Assembly (NCBI GenBank): GCA_050633705.1
Contig: JBOEGZ010000021.1
Location: forward strand, 1 to 41,542
DNA length: 41,542 nt
From: JAJFHI01 sp050633705
GTDB lineage: Bacteria > Pseudomonadota > Alphaproteobacteria > Rhizobiales > Hyphomicrobiaceae
Reading direction: 5' to 3'
The first letter of the stretch is position 1, and every line of letters begins with the position of its first letter. Below are positions 16,280 to 24,868 of the stretch, piece after piece. Both the position numbers and the translations under genes were made by a program. The notes beneath the pieces were generated by a model. It worked only from the letters and a program-made list of their open reading frames with translations, ran no database searches and was not told where the DNA came from.

Positions 16280-16594
16280 TTATTCGCCGAGGTAACGCAT
16301 GTTTGTGTAACCGACGATACCGCGCCAGCTAACCTTGCACCATTTACCTTTGCAAGGACCGAGACAATGAACACCTGATCCGGTTGGTGGTATAGATCCA
16401 ACAATGCGGCGGCGTGAGCTTGGGCCGGAACGAATGTTCAATCGATCCCATGATTCAACGTTGCGAACCCGATAGGTGTCTGGTCCATGCGCGCAGTCGT
16501 AGCCGTAGGCTTGCGCTTTCGCTTCCGGCGCACTGATGCCGCTTGCCAGAACACCCAACACACCAACAGCGATTGTGAAAGCAGTACTACGCAT
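16280..16594 (-). CDS. Periplasmic SH3b-like small protein
   Basis: A 104-residue secreted protein. A basic start (MRSTAF) and hydrophobic stretch are followed by a cleavage-like EAKAQA site near residue 28. The mature part, LNIRSGPSSRRRIVGSIPPTGSGVHCLGPCKGKWCKVSWRG in outline, is a bacterial SH3 (SH3b) fold, with LNIRSGPS as the start and WCKVSWRGIVGYT as the end. Such domains bind peptidoglycan or peptides. Four cysteines in the mature part (DCAHG, HCLGPCKGKWC) may form two disulfides. ATG at 16594 is preceded by GAGAAACGAG. Confidence 0.8.
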   Translation of the reverse strand: MRSTAFTIAVGVLGVLASGISAPEAKAQAYGYDCAHGPDTYRVRNVESWDRLNIRSGPSSRRRIVGSIPPTGSGVHCLGPCKGKWCKVSWRGIVGYTNMRYLGE

Positions 16595-16778
16595 CTCGTT
16601 TCTCCTCGTTATTCTTGGATGCCTGATCCAGATAGCTTAAGCTATCATTCCTTAAAGTGAAATTTTCCGCCATCTTTAAAACACACTCTGCTTTGGCTTA
16701 TGATGAATAGGGAGTTCAGCTTAGGTTCATCTTGCAAATTTTTCGAGGTCCACCAATTCTATCGTATAGGTTTCGTGC

Positions 16779-17204
16779 ATGAAAAACGCACTTTGGGATC
16801 GGACAAGCTATAAAGAATTAATCATTAAGCGCGTGACCCGAAACCATATGGCCAATCGCACAGTCTACGTTTCTGTTACCGGTCTTATCCTGCAAAAGCC
16901 GTGGCATATTTTTCGATTTTTTTGGCATGCGATCCGATCCGCACGCCAGGCGCAAAAAGCAGATGGGATCATCAGCGTAAAGTTCAGAAACATCAATGGT
17001 GTTCGACATACGTTGACGGTCTGGGAAAGCGAGCGCGCCATGCAGGCGTTTCTCTATAGCGGTGCGCATCGCGATGCCATAAAGGCGTTCCCTGAAATTG
17101 CCGATCGCGAAAGCAAAACATGTGGGTTTGAAACGACGACTATTCCCGACTGGACGGCGGCGCATAAAATCTGGCAGGACAAGGGTAAAGAGTATCAGCG
17201 TTAG
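16779..17204 (+). CDS. ABM-like (dimeric alpha-beta barrel) protein
   Basis: A 141-residue protein resembling antibiotic-biosynthesis-monooxygenase-like domains. From TVYVSVTGLIL it runs through a helical segment (HIFRFFWHAIRSARQAQ), a strand (IISVKFRNINGVRHTLTVW) and the common ESERAMQAFLYSGAHRDAIKAFPEI segment. These folds form small dimers that bind a hydrophobic ligand. The start is uncertain: the ATG at 16779 has a weak AGG site, while the in-frame ATG at 16848 gives a protein that begins at the conserved MANRTVYVSV. Function is unassigned. Confidence 0.65.
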   Translation: MKNALWDRTSYKELIIKRVTRNHMANRTVYVSVTGLILQKPWHIFRFFWHAIRSARQAQKADGIISVKFRNINGVRHTLTVWESERAMQAFLYSGAHRDAIKAFPEIADRESKTCGFETTTIPDWTAAHKIWQDKGKEYQR

Positions 17205-17232
17205 GGCCAGTCCATCTTTGCTTTGTGGCGTT

Positions 17233-17772
17233 CTAACGGGCGGCCAGATGCGAGAATTCATCGATGACGCTACGGTAGACGTCTCGCTTAAAGGGCACGA
17301 TCAAGTCGACCAGCTCTTCCATGACAACCCATTTCCAAGCGTCGAATTCAATATCGTGCTTATCATTTTCTGGAATAAGATTGATCTCACTGTCGCAGCC
17401 TTTGAACCGGACCGCATACCACTTTTGTTTTTGGCCTCGAAAGCGCCCCTTCCAGGCAACACCAAGAAGCTCAGGTGGTAGGTCATATGTTAGCCAAGTT
17501 GATGTTTCTGCGATAATTTCAACATTGGTGATGGCGGTTTCTTCTTCCAGCTCGCGTAAAGCGGCGCGTTGAGGGTCTTCACCCTCGTCAATTCCTCCTT
17601 GAGGCATTTGCCACCAGCCGCCGGCCGTCGCATCTGACGGCGCCTTTTTAAGATCTTTACCTTTGACCCGTCGCCCAGCCCACACACGCCCTTCCGTGTT
17701 TAGAACCATGATCCCGACACACGGCCGGTAAGGTAGGCTTTCAGCATCGACGTTTGTTGGTTTATTTTTCAT
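17233..17772 (-). CDS. rppH: RNA pyrophosphohydrolase, Nudix family
   Basis: RppH removes pyrophosphate from the 5' end of mRNA to start decay. The 179-residue protein begins LPYRPCVGIMVLN, a typical RppH opening, then has WQMPQGGIDEGED. The Nudix box spans about residues 59-81 (G, five residues, E65, seven residues, then RELEEETAI). The last Gly of the consensus is Ala80, a small change; the metal-binding Glu residues are intact. A WLTYDLPPEL segment also matches RppH. The gene follows ctpA on the minus strand after a terminator-like hairpin, so it may have its own promoter. Confidence 0.93.
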   Translation of the reverse strand: MKNKPTNVDAESLPYRPCVGIMVLNTEGRVWAGRRVKGKDLKKAPSDATAGGWWQMPQGGIDEGEDPQRAALRELEEETAITNVEIIAETSTWLTYDLPPELLGVAWKGRFRGQKQKWYAVRFKGCDSEINLIPENDKHDIEFDAWKWVVMEELVDLIVPFKRDVYRSVIDEFSHLAAR

Positions 17773-17818
17773 CCGGAATTCTTCATTCGTTTGAACCTAT
17801 CAGCTCTCACATAAAATC

Positions 17819-17850
17819 AATCGGGCGCTGCCAAAAGACAACGCCCGATT
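17819..17850 (-). terminator. Terminator-like hairpin after ctpA
   Basis: AATCGGGCG and CGCCCGATT form a 9-base-pair stem with a 14-base loop. On the minus strand a short T-rich stretch (GATTTTATG) follows, so it probably ends the envC-ctpA transcript. Confidence 0.65.
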
Positions 17851-17905
17851 TTGTATCACGCGATAACTTGACCCAAATCTGTTTGTTGGGCTTTAGAAGG
17901 ATGTT

Positions 17906-19300
17906 TTAGTTGGCACCTTCTTTTTTCTTTTCAACCTTCTTTTCATCCGCCTTTGCAGCCTCTTTTTTCGGAACTGGTTGCCGCTTTTGTGCAATTTCAG
18001 CTTCAGACAATTGGCCACGTAGGAACTTCAATGCGTACTGAAGTTGGGTATCTTTTTCAGGCTCTCGTGGCACATAAGCCGAGGAGCCCGACTCTTCTTT
18101 TCCGTCCTTAGCTTCAGTTTTTAAGTGACCGCGAAGACTGGCTTCACCACGTGGCTCAGCTTTGGTTTTCTTTTTCAATTCTTCCGGCAGTTCTTGTTCA
18201 ACCTTCAACTCTGGAACAATGCCTTTTGCCTGGATCGACCGGTTGGCTGGTGTGTAATACCGAGCTGTTGTTAGGCGAATGGCACCGTTGGCACCCAGTG
18301 GGATGATGGTTTGAACTGACCCTTTGCCAAACGAACGGGTTCCCATCACGGTCGCGCGTTTGTGGTCCTGAAGTGCGCCGGCGACAATTTCGGATGCTGA
18401 TGCCGAACCACCGTTGATCAGGACAACAACTTTCTTACCGTCAGTGATGTCACCTGGACGTGCTTGGCTACGTTGCGTTTCTTCGTTGTTGCGGCCTTTG
18501 GTCAGGACAATTGAGCCGCGCTCCAGGAAATCGTCTGAAACAGCGATGGCTTGGTCTAGTAGGCCGCCTGGATTGTTTCTCAGATCGATGACGTAGCCTT
18601 TGAGCTTGTCACCAATGGATTTTTTAAGCTCATCAACTTTGCGAACCAGGTTGGAGTGCGTTTGCTCGTTGAAGGTTGAAACCTTGATGTACGCGACATC
18701 ATCTTCGGCGCGCGCTTTGACGGCATTGATGCGAATGATATCGCGGACGACCTTTACGTCGAAGGGTTCTTCTTTACCCTTGCGCACAACGGTGATGACC
18801 AAAGGCGTATTCACAGGGCCGCGCATTTTTTCGACGGCTTGTTCGAGCGTCAAGCCAACAATCTGTTCTCCGTCGAGGTGCGTGATCAAGTCGTTCGCTT
18901 GCAGGCCCGCCTTGTATGCTGGCGTGTCGTCAATTGGAGAAACGATTTTTACGACGCCGTTCTCCATCGTGACTTCGATGCCAAGTCCACCGAATTCTCC
19001 GCGCGTTTGAACTTGCATATCGCGGAAGTGTTTTGGCGAAAGGTAGGAGGAGTGTGGGTCAAGCGATGTCAACATGCCATTGATCGCAGATTCGATGAGT
19101 GCTGTGTCATCAGGCTTGTCGACATAATCAGAGCGAACACGCTCGAGAACGTCACCGAATAGATCAAGTTGACGATAAAGATCTGAGTTCGACGCGGCAG
19201 CTGTTGCTGAATTTGTCTGCGTGACGTTAAGGATTGTTGTGATGCCGGCAAGGCCGGTCATCATAAGAAATGTCCAGAACGCGAAGTCAGTCTTGCGCAT
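17906..19300 (-). CDS. ctpA: C-terminal processing protease, S41 family
   Basis: CtpA is a periplasmic serine protease that trims exported proteins and, in several bacteria, peptidoglycan-related ones. The protein has 464 residues. An N-terminal membrane or signal segment (FAFWTFLMMTGLAGITTI) is followed by a PDZ domain (about FGGLGIEVTMENGVVKIV to ITHLDGEQIVG) and the S41 catalytic part with GGSASASEI (nucleophile Ser) and RSFGKGSVQ (catalytic Lys). The last 90 residues are Lys- and Glu-rich and probably disordered. I start at the ATG at 19300, two bases after the envC-like stop, instead of an upstream frame. The two genes probably form one transcript. Confidence 0.94.
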   Translation of the reverse strand: MRKTDFAFWTFLMMTGLAGITTILNVTQTNSATAAASNSDLYRQLDLFGDVLERVRSDYVDKPDDTALIESAINGMLTSLDPHSSYLSPKHFRDMQVQTRGEFGGLGIEVTMENGVVKIVSPIDDTPAYKAGLQANDLITHLDGEQIVGLTLEQAVEKMRGPVNTPLVITVVRKGKEEPFDVKVVRDIIRINAVKARAEDDVAYIKVSTFNEQTHSNLVRKVDELKKSIGDKLKGYVIDLRNNPGGLLDQAIAVSDDFLERGSIVLTKGRNNEETQRSQARPGDITDGKKVVVLINGGSASASEIVAGALQDHKRATVMGTRSFGKGSVQTIIPLGANGAIRLTTARYYTPANRSIQAKGIVPELKVEQELPEELKKKTKAEPRGEASLRGHLKTEAKDGKEESGSSAYVPREPEKDTQLQYALKFLRGQLSEAEIAQKRQPVPKKEAAKADEKKVEKKKEGAN

Positions 19301-19302
19301 TT

Positions 19303-20727
19303 TTATGATGCCTTCTGATGACTGGCGACCCACCATGGGTCGGGATTGATAGGACGACCACCTTTACGAAATTCAATGTAAAGGACAGGCGCATTGTTTG
19401 TTGTTCCGCTGTTACCGGTTGAGTTGGCGGAGTTCATCGTACCGACTGGTTCGGCGGCAAGCACAAACTGACCTGGCTCAACATCAATATTCGAAAGGCC
19501 AGCCAGGAGAATATGATAACCGTCGCCAGCATTGATGATCAAGAGCTTGCCGTAACTGCGAAACTTACCGGCATACACAACCCAGCCATCCGATGGAGAG
19601 GTGACTTGGGCAGAAAACCGCGTTTCGATCACCATACCCTTAGAGTGGCTGCCATGCTGGGTTTTTTCTCCAAATGAGATAATTCGGCGTCCGGAGGCCG
19701 GTAACGGCAATTGTCCTCTTGTATTTGTGAACGGAGTTGCCGGTTTCATGCGGTCTGGATTTCCGACACCAAGGCTGTTTGGCTGCGGAGCGATTTCGAT
19801 TATTTGGCCAGGTTTGGGAGGAACCACGATGGCAACCTCGGGTCCTTTTTTTTCTGGCTGAGGAGCTCCGGCCACAGATTTCGGAATTCTAGGCCTTTTT
19901 GGGTCGGTTGCCCCTGATAACGATTTTGCATTTCTTTTTGCCTTGAGCTCGGCTTCATAGGTGCCCAACCCAGTATTGCGCGTTACCGTCTGATCGAGTT
20001 TCACGATCAACTCGTTGAGGTCGGTAACGCTATCTGTAATTTCGGCCGCGGCAACACGCACGAGCTGAAGTTCTTTTTGCCGCTCTAAAAGCGTTTGTTT
20101 TTTTGCTTGCATAACGCCGGCAAGCATTTTGCGGGCCTTGTTGAGCTTTTTAGTTTCGGCGCGCAATTTTGCACCTTCATCGCGAATGTCGTCTAAGACG
20201 CGCACCAAGTTATTGAGGCGCTGCGTTAAGACCATCGCTTGTTTACGCAAACCTGGAAAGGCCGCTGACAACACCATGGCGCTGCGCACCATTTCAAGTG
20301 CGTCTTGACGGCGGGTGACCATGACGGGCGGTGGGTTGCGGCCCATACGCTGTAATGCGCCAAGCAATTTGGCGACTTCACTATGGCGTTGGCTGAGAGA
20401 CCCACGAACGAGGCTTTCTTGTGCGCGCAGTTCTGAAATGCGTTGCTCGATGCGTGTCATCTGACCTTCGCTCTTTTTAATTAGAGCGGCGGTACTGAGA
20501 AGCCGTTGGTTAATCTCTTTGCGTTCGCGTTCAATCTGGCCAACGCCATCGCGCAATTCGGATTCTTTTTTAGCTGCTGATTTCAACTGCTCTTTTTGTT
20601 GGCGCAGTTTTCGTTCCGCTTCGGCACGATCAATATTACTCTGGGCGCCGACGGGTAATGTTGTGGTCAGCCCCATTACCCCTAACAAGGCGACTGTGCA
20701 GCCCGCCTTTGCCAGGTTGGACAACAC
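19303..20727 (-). CDS. EnvC-like murein hydrolase activator (degenerate M23 domain)
   Basis: A periplasmic protein of about 474 residues. A signal-like segment (LAKAGCTVALLGVMG) precedes a long coiled-coil region (about residues 40-260, with KQQKEQLK-type heptads), a Pro-rich linker, and a C-terminal LytM/M23 fold (SHSKGMVIETRF to YHILLAGL). The usual HxH metal motif of active M23 enzymes reads HILLAG, and GIDI is GMVI, so zinc binding is probably lost. That is the pattern of EnvC/NlpD-type activators of amidases during cell division. Start is uncertain: GTG at 20727 follows AGGTGG and yields a clean signal peptide; a TTG at 20784 is an alternative. It lies directly before ctpA. Confidence 0.85.
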   Translation of the reverse strand: MLSNLAKAGCTVALLGVMGLTTTLPVGAQSNIDRAEAERKLRQQKEQLKSAAKKESELRDGVGQIERERKEINQRLLSTAALIKKSEGQMTRIEQRISELRAQESLVRGSLSQRHSEVAKLLGALQRMGRNPPPVMVTRRQDALEMVRSAMVLSAAFPGLRKQAMVLTQRLNNLVRVLDDIRDEGAKLRAETKKLNKARKMLAGVMQAKKQTLLERQKELQLVRVAAAEITDSVTDLNELIVKLDQTVTRNTGLGTYEAELKAKRNAKSLSGATDPKRPRIPKSVAGAPQPEKKGPEVAIVVPPKPGQIIEIAPQPNSLGVGNPDRMKPATPFTNTRGQLPLPASGRRIISFGEKTQHGSHSKGMVIETRFSAQVTSPSDGWVVYAGKFRSYGKLLIINAGDGYHILLAGLSNIDVEPGQFVLAAEPVGTMNSANSTGNSGTTNNAPVLYIEFRKGGRPINPDPWWVASHQKAS

Positions 20728-21086
20728 GCAAGACCACCTGCCGATCTGCTCCAGCTCGCAGTTTTCTGAGCGGTGGTCGTCCAACAGAGATTTTCCTTTC
20801 CGGTCTCCAAGATAATTTGTTCAATATGGCCGCAAACTGAAGACCGAAATACGACCTATCACGGGAGCCGAGGGATATTTAGCAATAGGTTTGGCCAAGG
20901 CCGGACATTTCAAATGATTCTAGGTCCTACAATTGCGGCATTTGTGGCGCGGCGCAATCGTTTGCGGGCGTGATATGTGAAAGGTATCCGACTTTTAATC
21001 TAATGGTCACACTCCAAAAGTTTGAAGTCGCCTACCGGATCGATTAGTAAGGTGGTCGAAGATACAACCTAAGGAACCCGTGTTTT
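20728..21086. other. Divergent intergenic region
   Basis: About 360 bases between the EnvC-like gene and the HIG1-like gene. It presumably holds both divergent promoters. I see AAGGA before the HIG1-like start, but no convincing paired promoter boxes or RNA gene. If the EnvC-like gene starts at 20784, the gap is 302 bases. Confidence 0.5.
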
Positions 21087-21275
21087 ATGCAGTTTGTCTT
21101 GTACCATCTGACAACAATCGCGGTGATCGCGGTGCTGATCGTCCTGATCATGGGGCTGGGAACTCTTTTGCGTGGCAAGAGTGCGAATCTTAGCCAAAAA
21201 TTAATGCGGTGGCGGATTGGTCTGCAGTTCTGCGCCATCCTCTTGATAATGGGCTATGTCTTTGTCATCCAATGA
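21087..21275 (+). CDS. Twin transmembrane helix small protein, HIG1-like
   Basis: A 62-residue inner-membrane protein with two helices: TTIAVIAVLIVLIMGLGTLL and LQFCAILLIMGYVFVI, linked by a basic loop with KLMRWRIGLQ. The R-W-R part of the loop matches the bacterial HIG1-domain small proteins. In alphaproteobacteria these often sit next to the cobalamin adenosyltransferase gene, as here, and related HIG1 proteins support respiratory complexes in mitochondria. An AAGGA precedes the ATG. Function in bacteria is not settled. Confidence 0.85.
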   Translation: MQFVLYHLTTIAVIAVLIVLIMGLGTLLRGKSANLSQKLMRWRIGLQFCAILLIMGYVFVIQ

Positions 21276-21398
21276 TGACATTGAATTTCAAATTGCATGC
21301 AAGTCAATTTACTTGGCTGGTGCCTGCTAATACGCCATGTCGGCGTTCTCGTTCGCGTCAACAGAACTCGTAACTTTTGCCAAAGCTGGGGTTTCACC

Positions 21399-21980
21399 AT
21401 GGTCAAGCTCAACAAGATCTATACGCGAACAGGTGATGCTGGCACGACCGGTCTTGGCACAGGCGAACGCGTTGCCAAAGACAATGCGCGCATCGCAGCT
21501 TATGGCACAGTCGATGAAACCAATGCAGTCCTTGGACAAGTACGCCTGGCCCTAGACCCTGCTGACAACGTCTTAGATGAACAGCTCTCACGTATTCAAA
21601 ACGATCTTTTCGATCTTGGAGCCGACCTATGCGTGCCCGATCGTGGTGAAAAATTGGAATACGAGCCGCTTCGCATTTCGTCAGCGCAGGTTGAATATCT
21701 GGAACAAAAAATTGACGAGATGAATGAAGATCTGGCGCCGTTAAAGTCTTTTGTATTGCCAGGTGGAACACCAGCAGCGGCAGCACTTCATGTGGCAAGA
21801 ACGGTTTCACGCCGTGCTGAGCGCGAAATGGTGTCGTTGGCGGCAATGGACAATGAACCCGTTAGTGAAGCGGCGTTAAAGTACATCAACCGCCTGTCGG
21901 ATTACCTATTCGTTGCTAGTCGGTATGTGAATGACCGTGGTGCAGGGGATGTATTGTGGGTGCCGGGCCAAAACCGGTAG
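21399..21980 (+). CDS. pduO: Cob(I)yrinic acid a,c-diamide/cobalamin adenosyltransferase, PduO type
   Basis: The enzyme transfers an adenosyl group from ATP to cob(I)alamin, making coenzyme B12. The 193-residue protein begins MVKLNKIYTRTGDAGTTGLG, the ATP-binding signature of the PduO type, and has the conserved SRRAEREMVSL helix that forms the active-site edge. It is 124 bases after the HIG1-like gene. I start at the ATG at 21399 since the signature begins within five residues; GGGG lies just before. The gene may also be annotated cobO in other genomes, but the fold differs from CobO/CobA. Confidence 0.93.
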   Translation: MVKLNKIYTRTGDAGTTGLGTGERVAKDNARIAAYGTVDETNAVLGQVRLALDPADNVLDEQLSRIQNDLFDLGADLCVPDRGEKLEYEPLRISSAQVEYLEQKIDEMNEDLAPLKSFVLPGGTPAAAALHVARTVSRRAEREMVSLAAMDNEPVSEAALKYINRLSDYLFVASRYVNDRGAGDVLWVPGQNR

Positions 21981-22222
21981 CAGTTTCCCATAGCGATTTC
22001 TCGGTAGCGATTTCATTGCAACGGTTCGGCAAAAGCACATGCACGGCCCTTCAAGAGCAAAGCTTTGAGGTGTGAGTTTTTCATTCAGGGATTGACCGAA
22101 CCAACTGCAACGTGGTTGCGTGCTGCTGGTCAATTCGCCGAGTTCTCAGCGTAATTCGAATCCTATCTAACAATTGTACGTCAGCAAAATTGCTGTTTCG
22201 CCAGCCTGAAAGATGGATCCAC

Positions 22223-22918
22223 ATGTTTGTCCCTTTAAGTGACACCAATCCTTTGCGTAGTATCAATTTTCAAGTCGTAACGGTGTTGCTGATATTGGCG
22301 AACATTGTTGTTTTCGTTTTGCAAATGGCGCCAATGTCGCCTGGAATGGTGGCGAGTTTTGCTGTCGTGCCACGAGAATTACTTGGTGATCCAGGGGTCG
22401 TAGTTCCGTCGATGGATGCGATTGCGATCCCAGAGTTTTATACGCTGATCAGTTATATGTTTTTACATGCCGATGTCTTTCATTTGGCTGGAAACATGCT
22501 GTTTCTTTGGGTCTTTGGTGACAATGTCGAAGATGCCATGGGGCATTTTCGCTTCCTGATTTTCTATATTTTGTGTGGCGTGGGCGGTGGCTTGGCCCAT
22601 GCGCTGATGGTGCCAACTTCTGCATCACCTTTGGTCGGAGCGAGTGGAGCCGTGGCTGGCGTGATCGCAGCCTATCTCATGCTGCATCCGCGTGTCCGTG
22701 TGTGGGTTTTGGCTTTCAATATATTTCCAATTCAATTAACCGCCGCACTCTTATTGGGTTTTTGGATTGTAACTCAGGTGGTTATGGTTCTGGTGCCGCA
22801 AGTTGGCCCAACGGCGTGGTGGGCTCACATCGGTGGGTTTGTGATAGGTGCGATACTGATCGTCTTTATGAAGAAGCCAGAATTCTCATTGTTTGATCGA
22901 GATTTGGGGTCTGCCTGA
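22223..22918 (+). CDS. Rhomboid-family intramembrane serine protease
   Basis: A 231-residue membrane protein with about six helices. The rhomboid signature is complete: LHADVFHLAGNMLFLWVFG, the nucleophile in GASGA (Ser141), and the base in AHIGGF (His202), giving a Ser-His dyad within the membrane. These proteases cut membrane-anchored substrates. I start at the ATG at 22223, with a weak GGAT before; an upstream frame from 22112 lacks hydrophobic character and looks non-coding. The 242-base gap before it contains a repeated TAGCGATTTC pair but no gene. Confidence 0.92.
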   Translation: MFVPLSDTNPLRSINFQVVTVLLILANIVVFVLQMAPMSPGMVASFAVVPRELLGDPGVVVPSMDAIAIPEFYTLISYMFLHADVFHLAGNMLFLWVFGDNVEDAMGHFRFLIFYILCGVGGGLAHALMVPTSASPLVGASGAVAGVIAAYLMLHPRVRVWVLAFNIFPIQLTAALLLGFWIVTQVVMVLVPQVGPTAWWAHIGGFVIGAILIVFMKKPEFSLFDRDLGSA

Positions 22919-22990
22919 AAAACCGGCATTCCTGTTGTTCGATGGCTCGTGCACGATTGACACTGTGTGACACCGGCCATAACCTGCAAT

Positions 22991-23004
22991 TTCGCACATG
23001 CGAA
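22991..23004. promoter_or_regulatory. Palindrome upstream of etfB
   Basis: TTCGCA and TGCGAA form a 6-base inverted repeat separated by CA. It lies about 110 bases before etfB and could be an operator for the electron-transfer flavoprotein cluster, but it may be chance. Confidence 0.2.
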
Positions 23005-23113
23005 GGCACGGCTTGACCCAGTAACGAAGCGGGTGGTGTAGGTTTTGCCGTGGAATTGATTGCGCTGCACAAATTGCATGTGAATCTATTGAACATTGGG
23101 GAGCGGAATAGGC

Positions 23114-23869
23114 ATGAAGATTATTGTGCCGGTGAAGCGAGTTGTTGATTACAACGTCAAAATTCGCGTCAAACCAGATGGCACCGGCATTGAATTGGCC
23201 AACGTCAAAATGTCAATGAATCCGTTTGACGAGATTGCCGTTGAAGAAGCCGTTCGCCTGAAAGAAAAAAGCGGTGCTGAAGAAGTTGTTGCGGTTTCGA
23301 TTGGGCCAAAGAAAGCACAAGAAACATTACGCACTGCGATGGCCATTGGCGCTGACCGCGCGATACATGTCGAAGTTGATGATGGCACCGATGTTGAGCC
23401 TCTCGGCGTTGCAAAAATTCTCAAAGCAATCATTGAAGAAGAAGCCCCGCAACTTGTCATTATGGGCAAGCAGGCAATCGACGATGACTGCAACCAGACG
23501 GGCCAAATGTTGGCAGCTTTACTTGGTTGGCCGCAAGGCACGTTTGCATCCAAGGTTGTACCAGAAGATGGCAAAGTTTTTGTGACACGTGAAGTTGATG
23601 GTGGTCTGGAAACACTCTTGCTGAACATGCCAGCCGTTGTGACAACCGATTTACGATTGAATGAGCCGCGCTATCCCTCGCTACCAAACATTATGAAAGC
23701 GAAGAAGAAACCGTTGGATACGAAGCAGGCCAGTGACTACGGTGTAGATATTGCATCTCGCCTTGAAATTTTGAGCACAACCGAGCCACCAACTCGTGAA
23801 GCGGGTATCAAAGTCGATACGGTCGCCGAATTGGTCGCGAAGCTGAAAACCGAAGCCGGGGTGCTCTAA
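23114..23869 (+). CDS. etfB: Electron transfer flavoprotein beta subunit
   Basis: The beta subunit of the heterodimeric flavoprotein that carries electrons from acyl-CoA dehydrogenases toward the quinone pool. The 251-residue protein begins MKIIVPVKRVVDYN and contains NPFDEIAVEEAVRLKE and the family signature VTREVDGGLETL with LPAVVTTDLRLNEPRYP-like text. It overlaps etfA by one base (TAATG), so the subunits are probably made in equal amounts. The ATG at 23114 follows GGGAGCGG. Both downstream genes belong to the same likely operon for short-chain acyl-CoA metabolism. Confidence 0.96.
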   Translation: MKIIVPVKRVVDYNVKIRVKPDGTGIELANVKMSMNPFDEIAVEEAVRLKEKSGAEEVVAVSIGPKKAQETLRTAMAIGADRAIHVEVDDGTDVEPLGVAKILKAIIEEEAPQLVIMGKQAIDDDCNQTGQMLAALLGWPQGTFASKVVPEDGKVFVTREVDGGLETLLLNMPAVVTTDLRLNEPRYPSLPNIMKAKKKPLDTKQASDYGVDIASRLEILSTTEPPTREAGIKVDTVAELVAKLKTEAGVL

Positions 23870-24810
23870 TGACAATTTTGCTTCTAGCTGAACACGACAA
23901 TGTTGCGTTGAATGGCGCAACATCCAAGGCAATGGTGGCGGCGAAAGAAATGGGTGGAGACATCCATGTATTGGTGGCCGGCAATGACTGTTCTCCCGTC
24001 GCTGAAGCGGCGGCCCGATTGGATGGCGCAACAAAGGTGTTGCTCGCAGATGCACCACACCTGAAAGACAAGCTTGCTGAAGAAATGTCGGCTTTGATTG
24101 TTCCGTTGATGGAGGGATATGACGCAATCGTTGCTCCATCCACAGCGACAGGAAAGAATGTCATGCCACGGATCGCGGCCTTGCTTGACGTCATGCAGGT
24201 GTCTGAAATTAGCGCCGTTAAATCTGGTGATACATTCGAACGCCCAATTTATGCTGGCAATGCGATCCAGACAGTTAAATCAACAGACGCCAAGAAAGTC
24301 GTGACCGTTCGAACATCTGCCTTTGGCGATGTTGGTGAGGGTTCGCCTGCAGCGATTGAATCAATTGACGCTCCTGGGGCTGTCGGACAGTCATCATTTG
24401 TCAGTGCTGAACTTACACAATCAGACCGGCCTGAACTGGCATCAGCGAAAATCATTATCTCCGGTGGTCGTGGGATGCAGTCTGGTGAAAACTTTGCAAA
24501 GCTCATTGAGCCAGTTGCCGATGCTTTGGGCGCGGCTGTTGGTGCCAGCCGTGCGGCCGTTGACGCCGGTTTTGTGCCAAACGACATGCAGGTTGGACAA
24601 ACCGGTAAGGTTGTTGCGCCAGATCTTTATATTGCCGTTGGAATTTCAGGAGCGATCCAGCATCTGGCAGGTATGAAAGATTCGAAAGTAATCGTTGCAA
24701 TTAACAAGGACGAAGAAGCTCCAATCTTCCAAGTTGCCGACTATGGACTCGTTGCCGACTTGTTTGACGTTTTACCACAGCTCCAATCAGAATTAGAAAA
24801 AGCGGGCTAA
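23869..24810 (+). CDS. etfA: Electron transfer flavoprotein alpha subunit
   Basis: The alpha subunit binds most of the FAD of the electron transfer flavoprotein. At 313 residues it has family length. The C-terminal FAD region reads SGGRGMQSGENF, then GASRAAVDAGF, then QVGQTGKVVAPDLYIAVGISGAIQHLAGM in outline. Its ATG overlaps the etfB stop. Partner dehydrogenases are not in this window. The hydroxyacyl-CoA dehydrogenase follows 58 bases downstream. Confidence 0.96.
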   Translation: MTILLLAEHDNVALNGATSKAMVAAKEMGGDIHVLVAGNDCSPVAEAAARLDGATKVLLADAPHLKDKLAEEMSALIVPLMEGYDAIVAPSTATGKNVMPRIAALLDVMQVSEISAVKSGDTFERPIYAGNAIQTVKSTDAKKVVTVRTSAFGDVGEGSPAAIESIDAPGAVGQSSFVSAELTQSDRPELASAKIIISGGRGMQSGENFAKLIEPVADALGAAVGASRAAVDAGFVPNDMQVGQTGKVVAPDLYIAVGISGAIQHLAGMKDSKVIVAINKDEEAPIFQVADYGLVADLFDVLPQLQSELEKAG

Positions 24811-24868
24811 GGTTCCTGTCTCAGCAAAAGAGATTGGCAGGAAATTGTAAATTGCGAGAGGATGCGCA

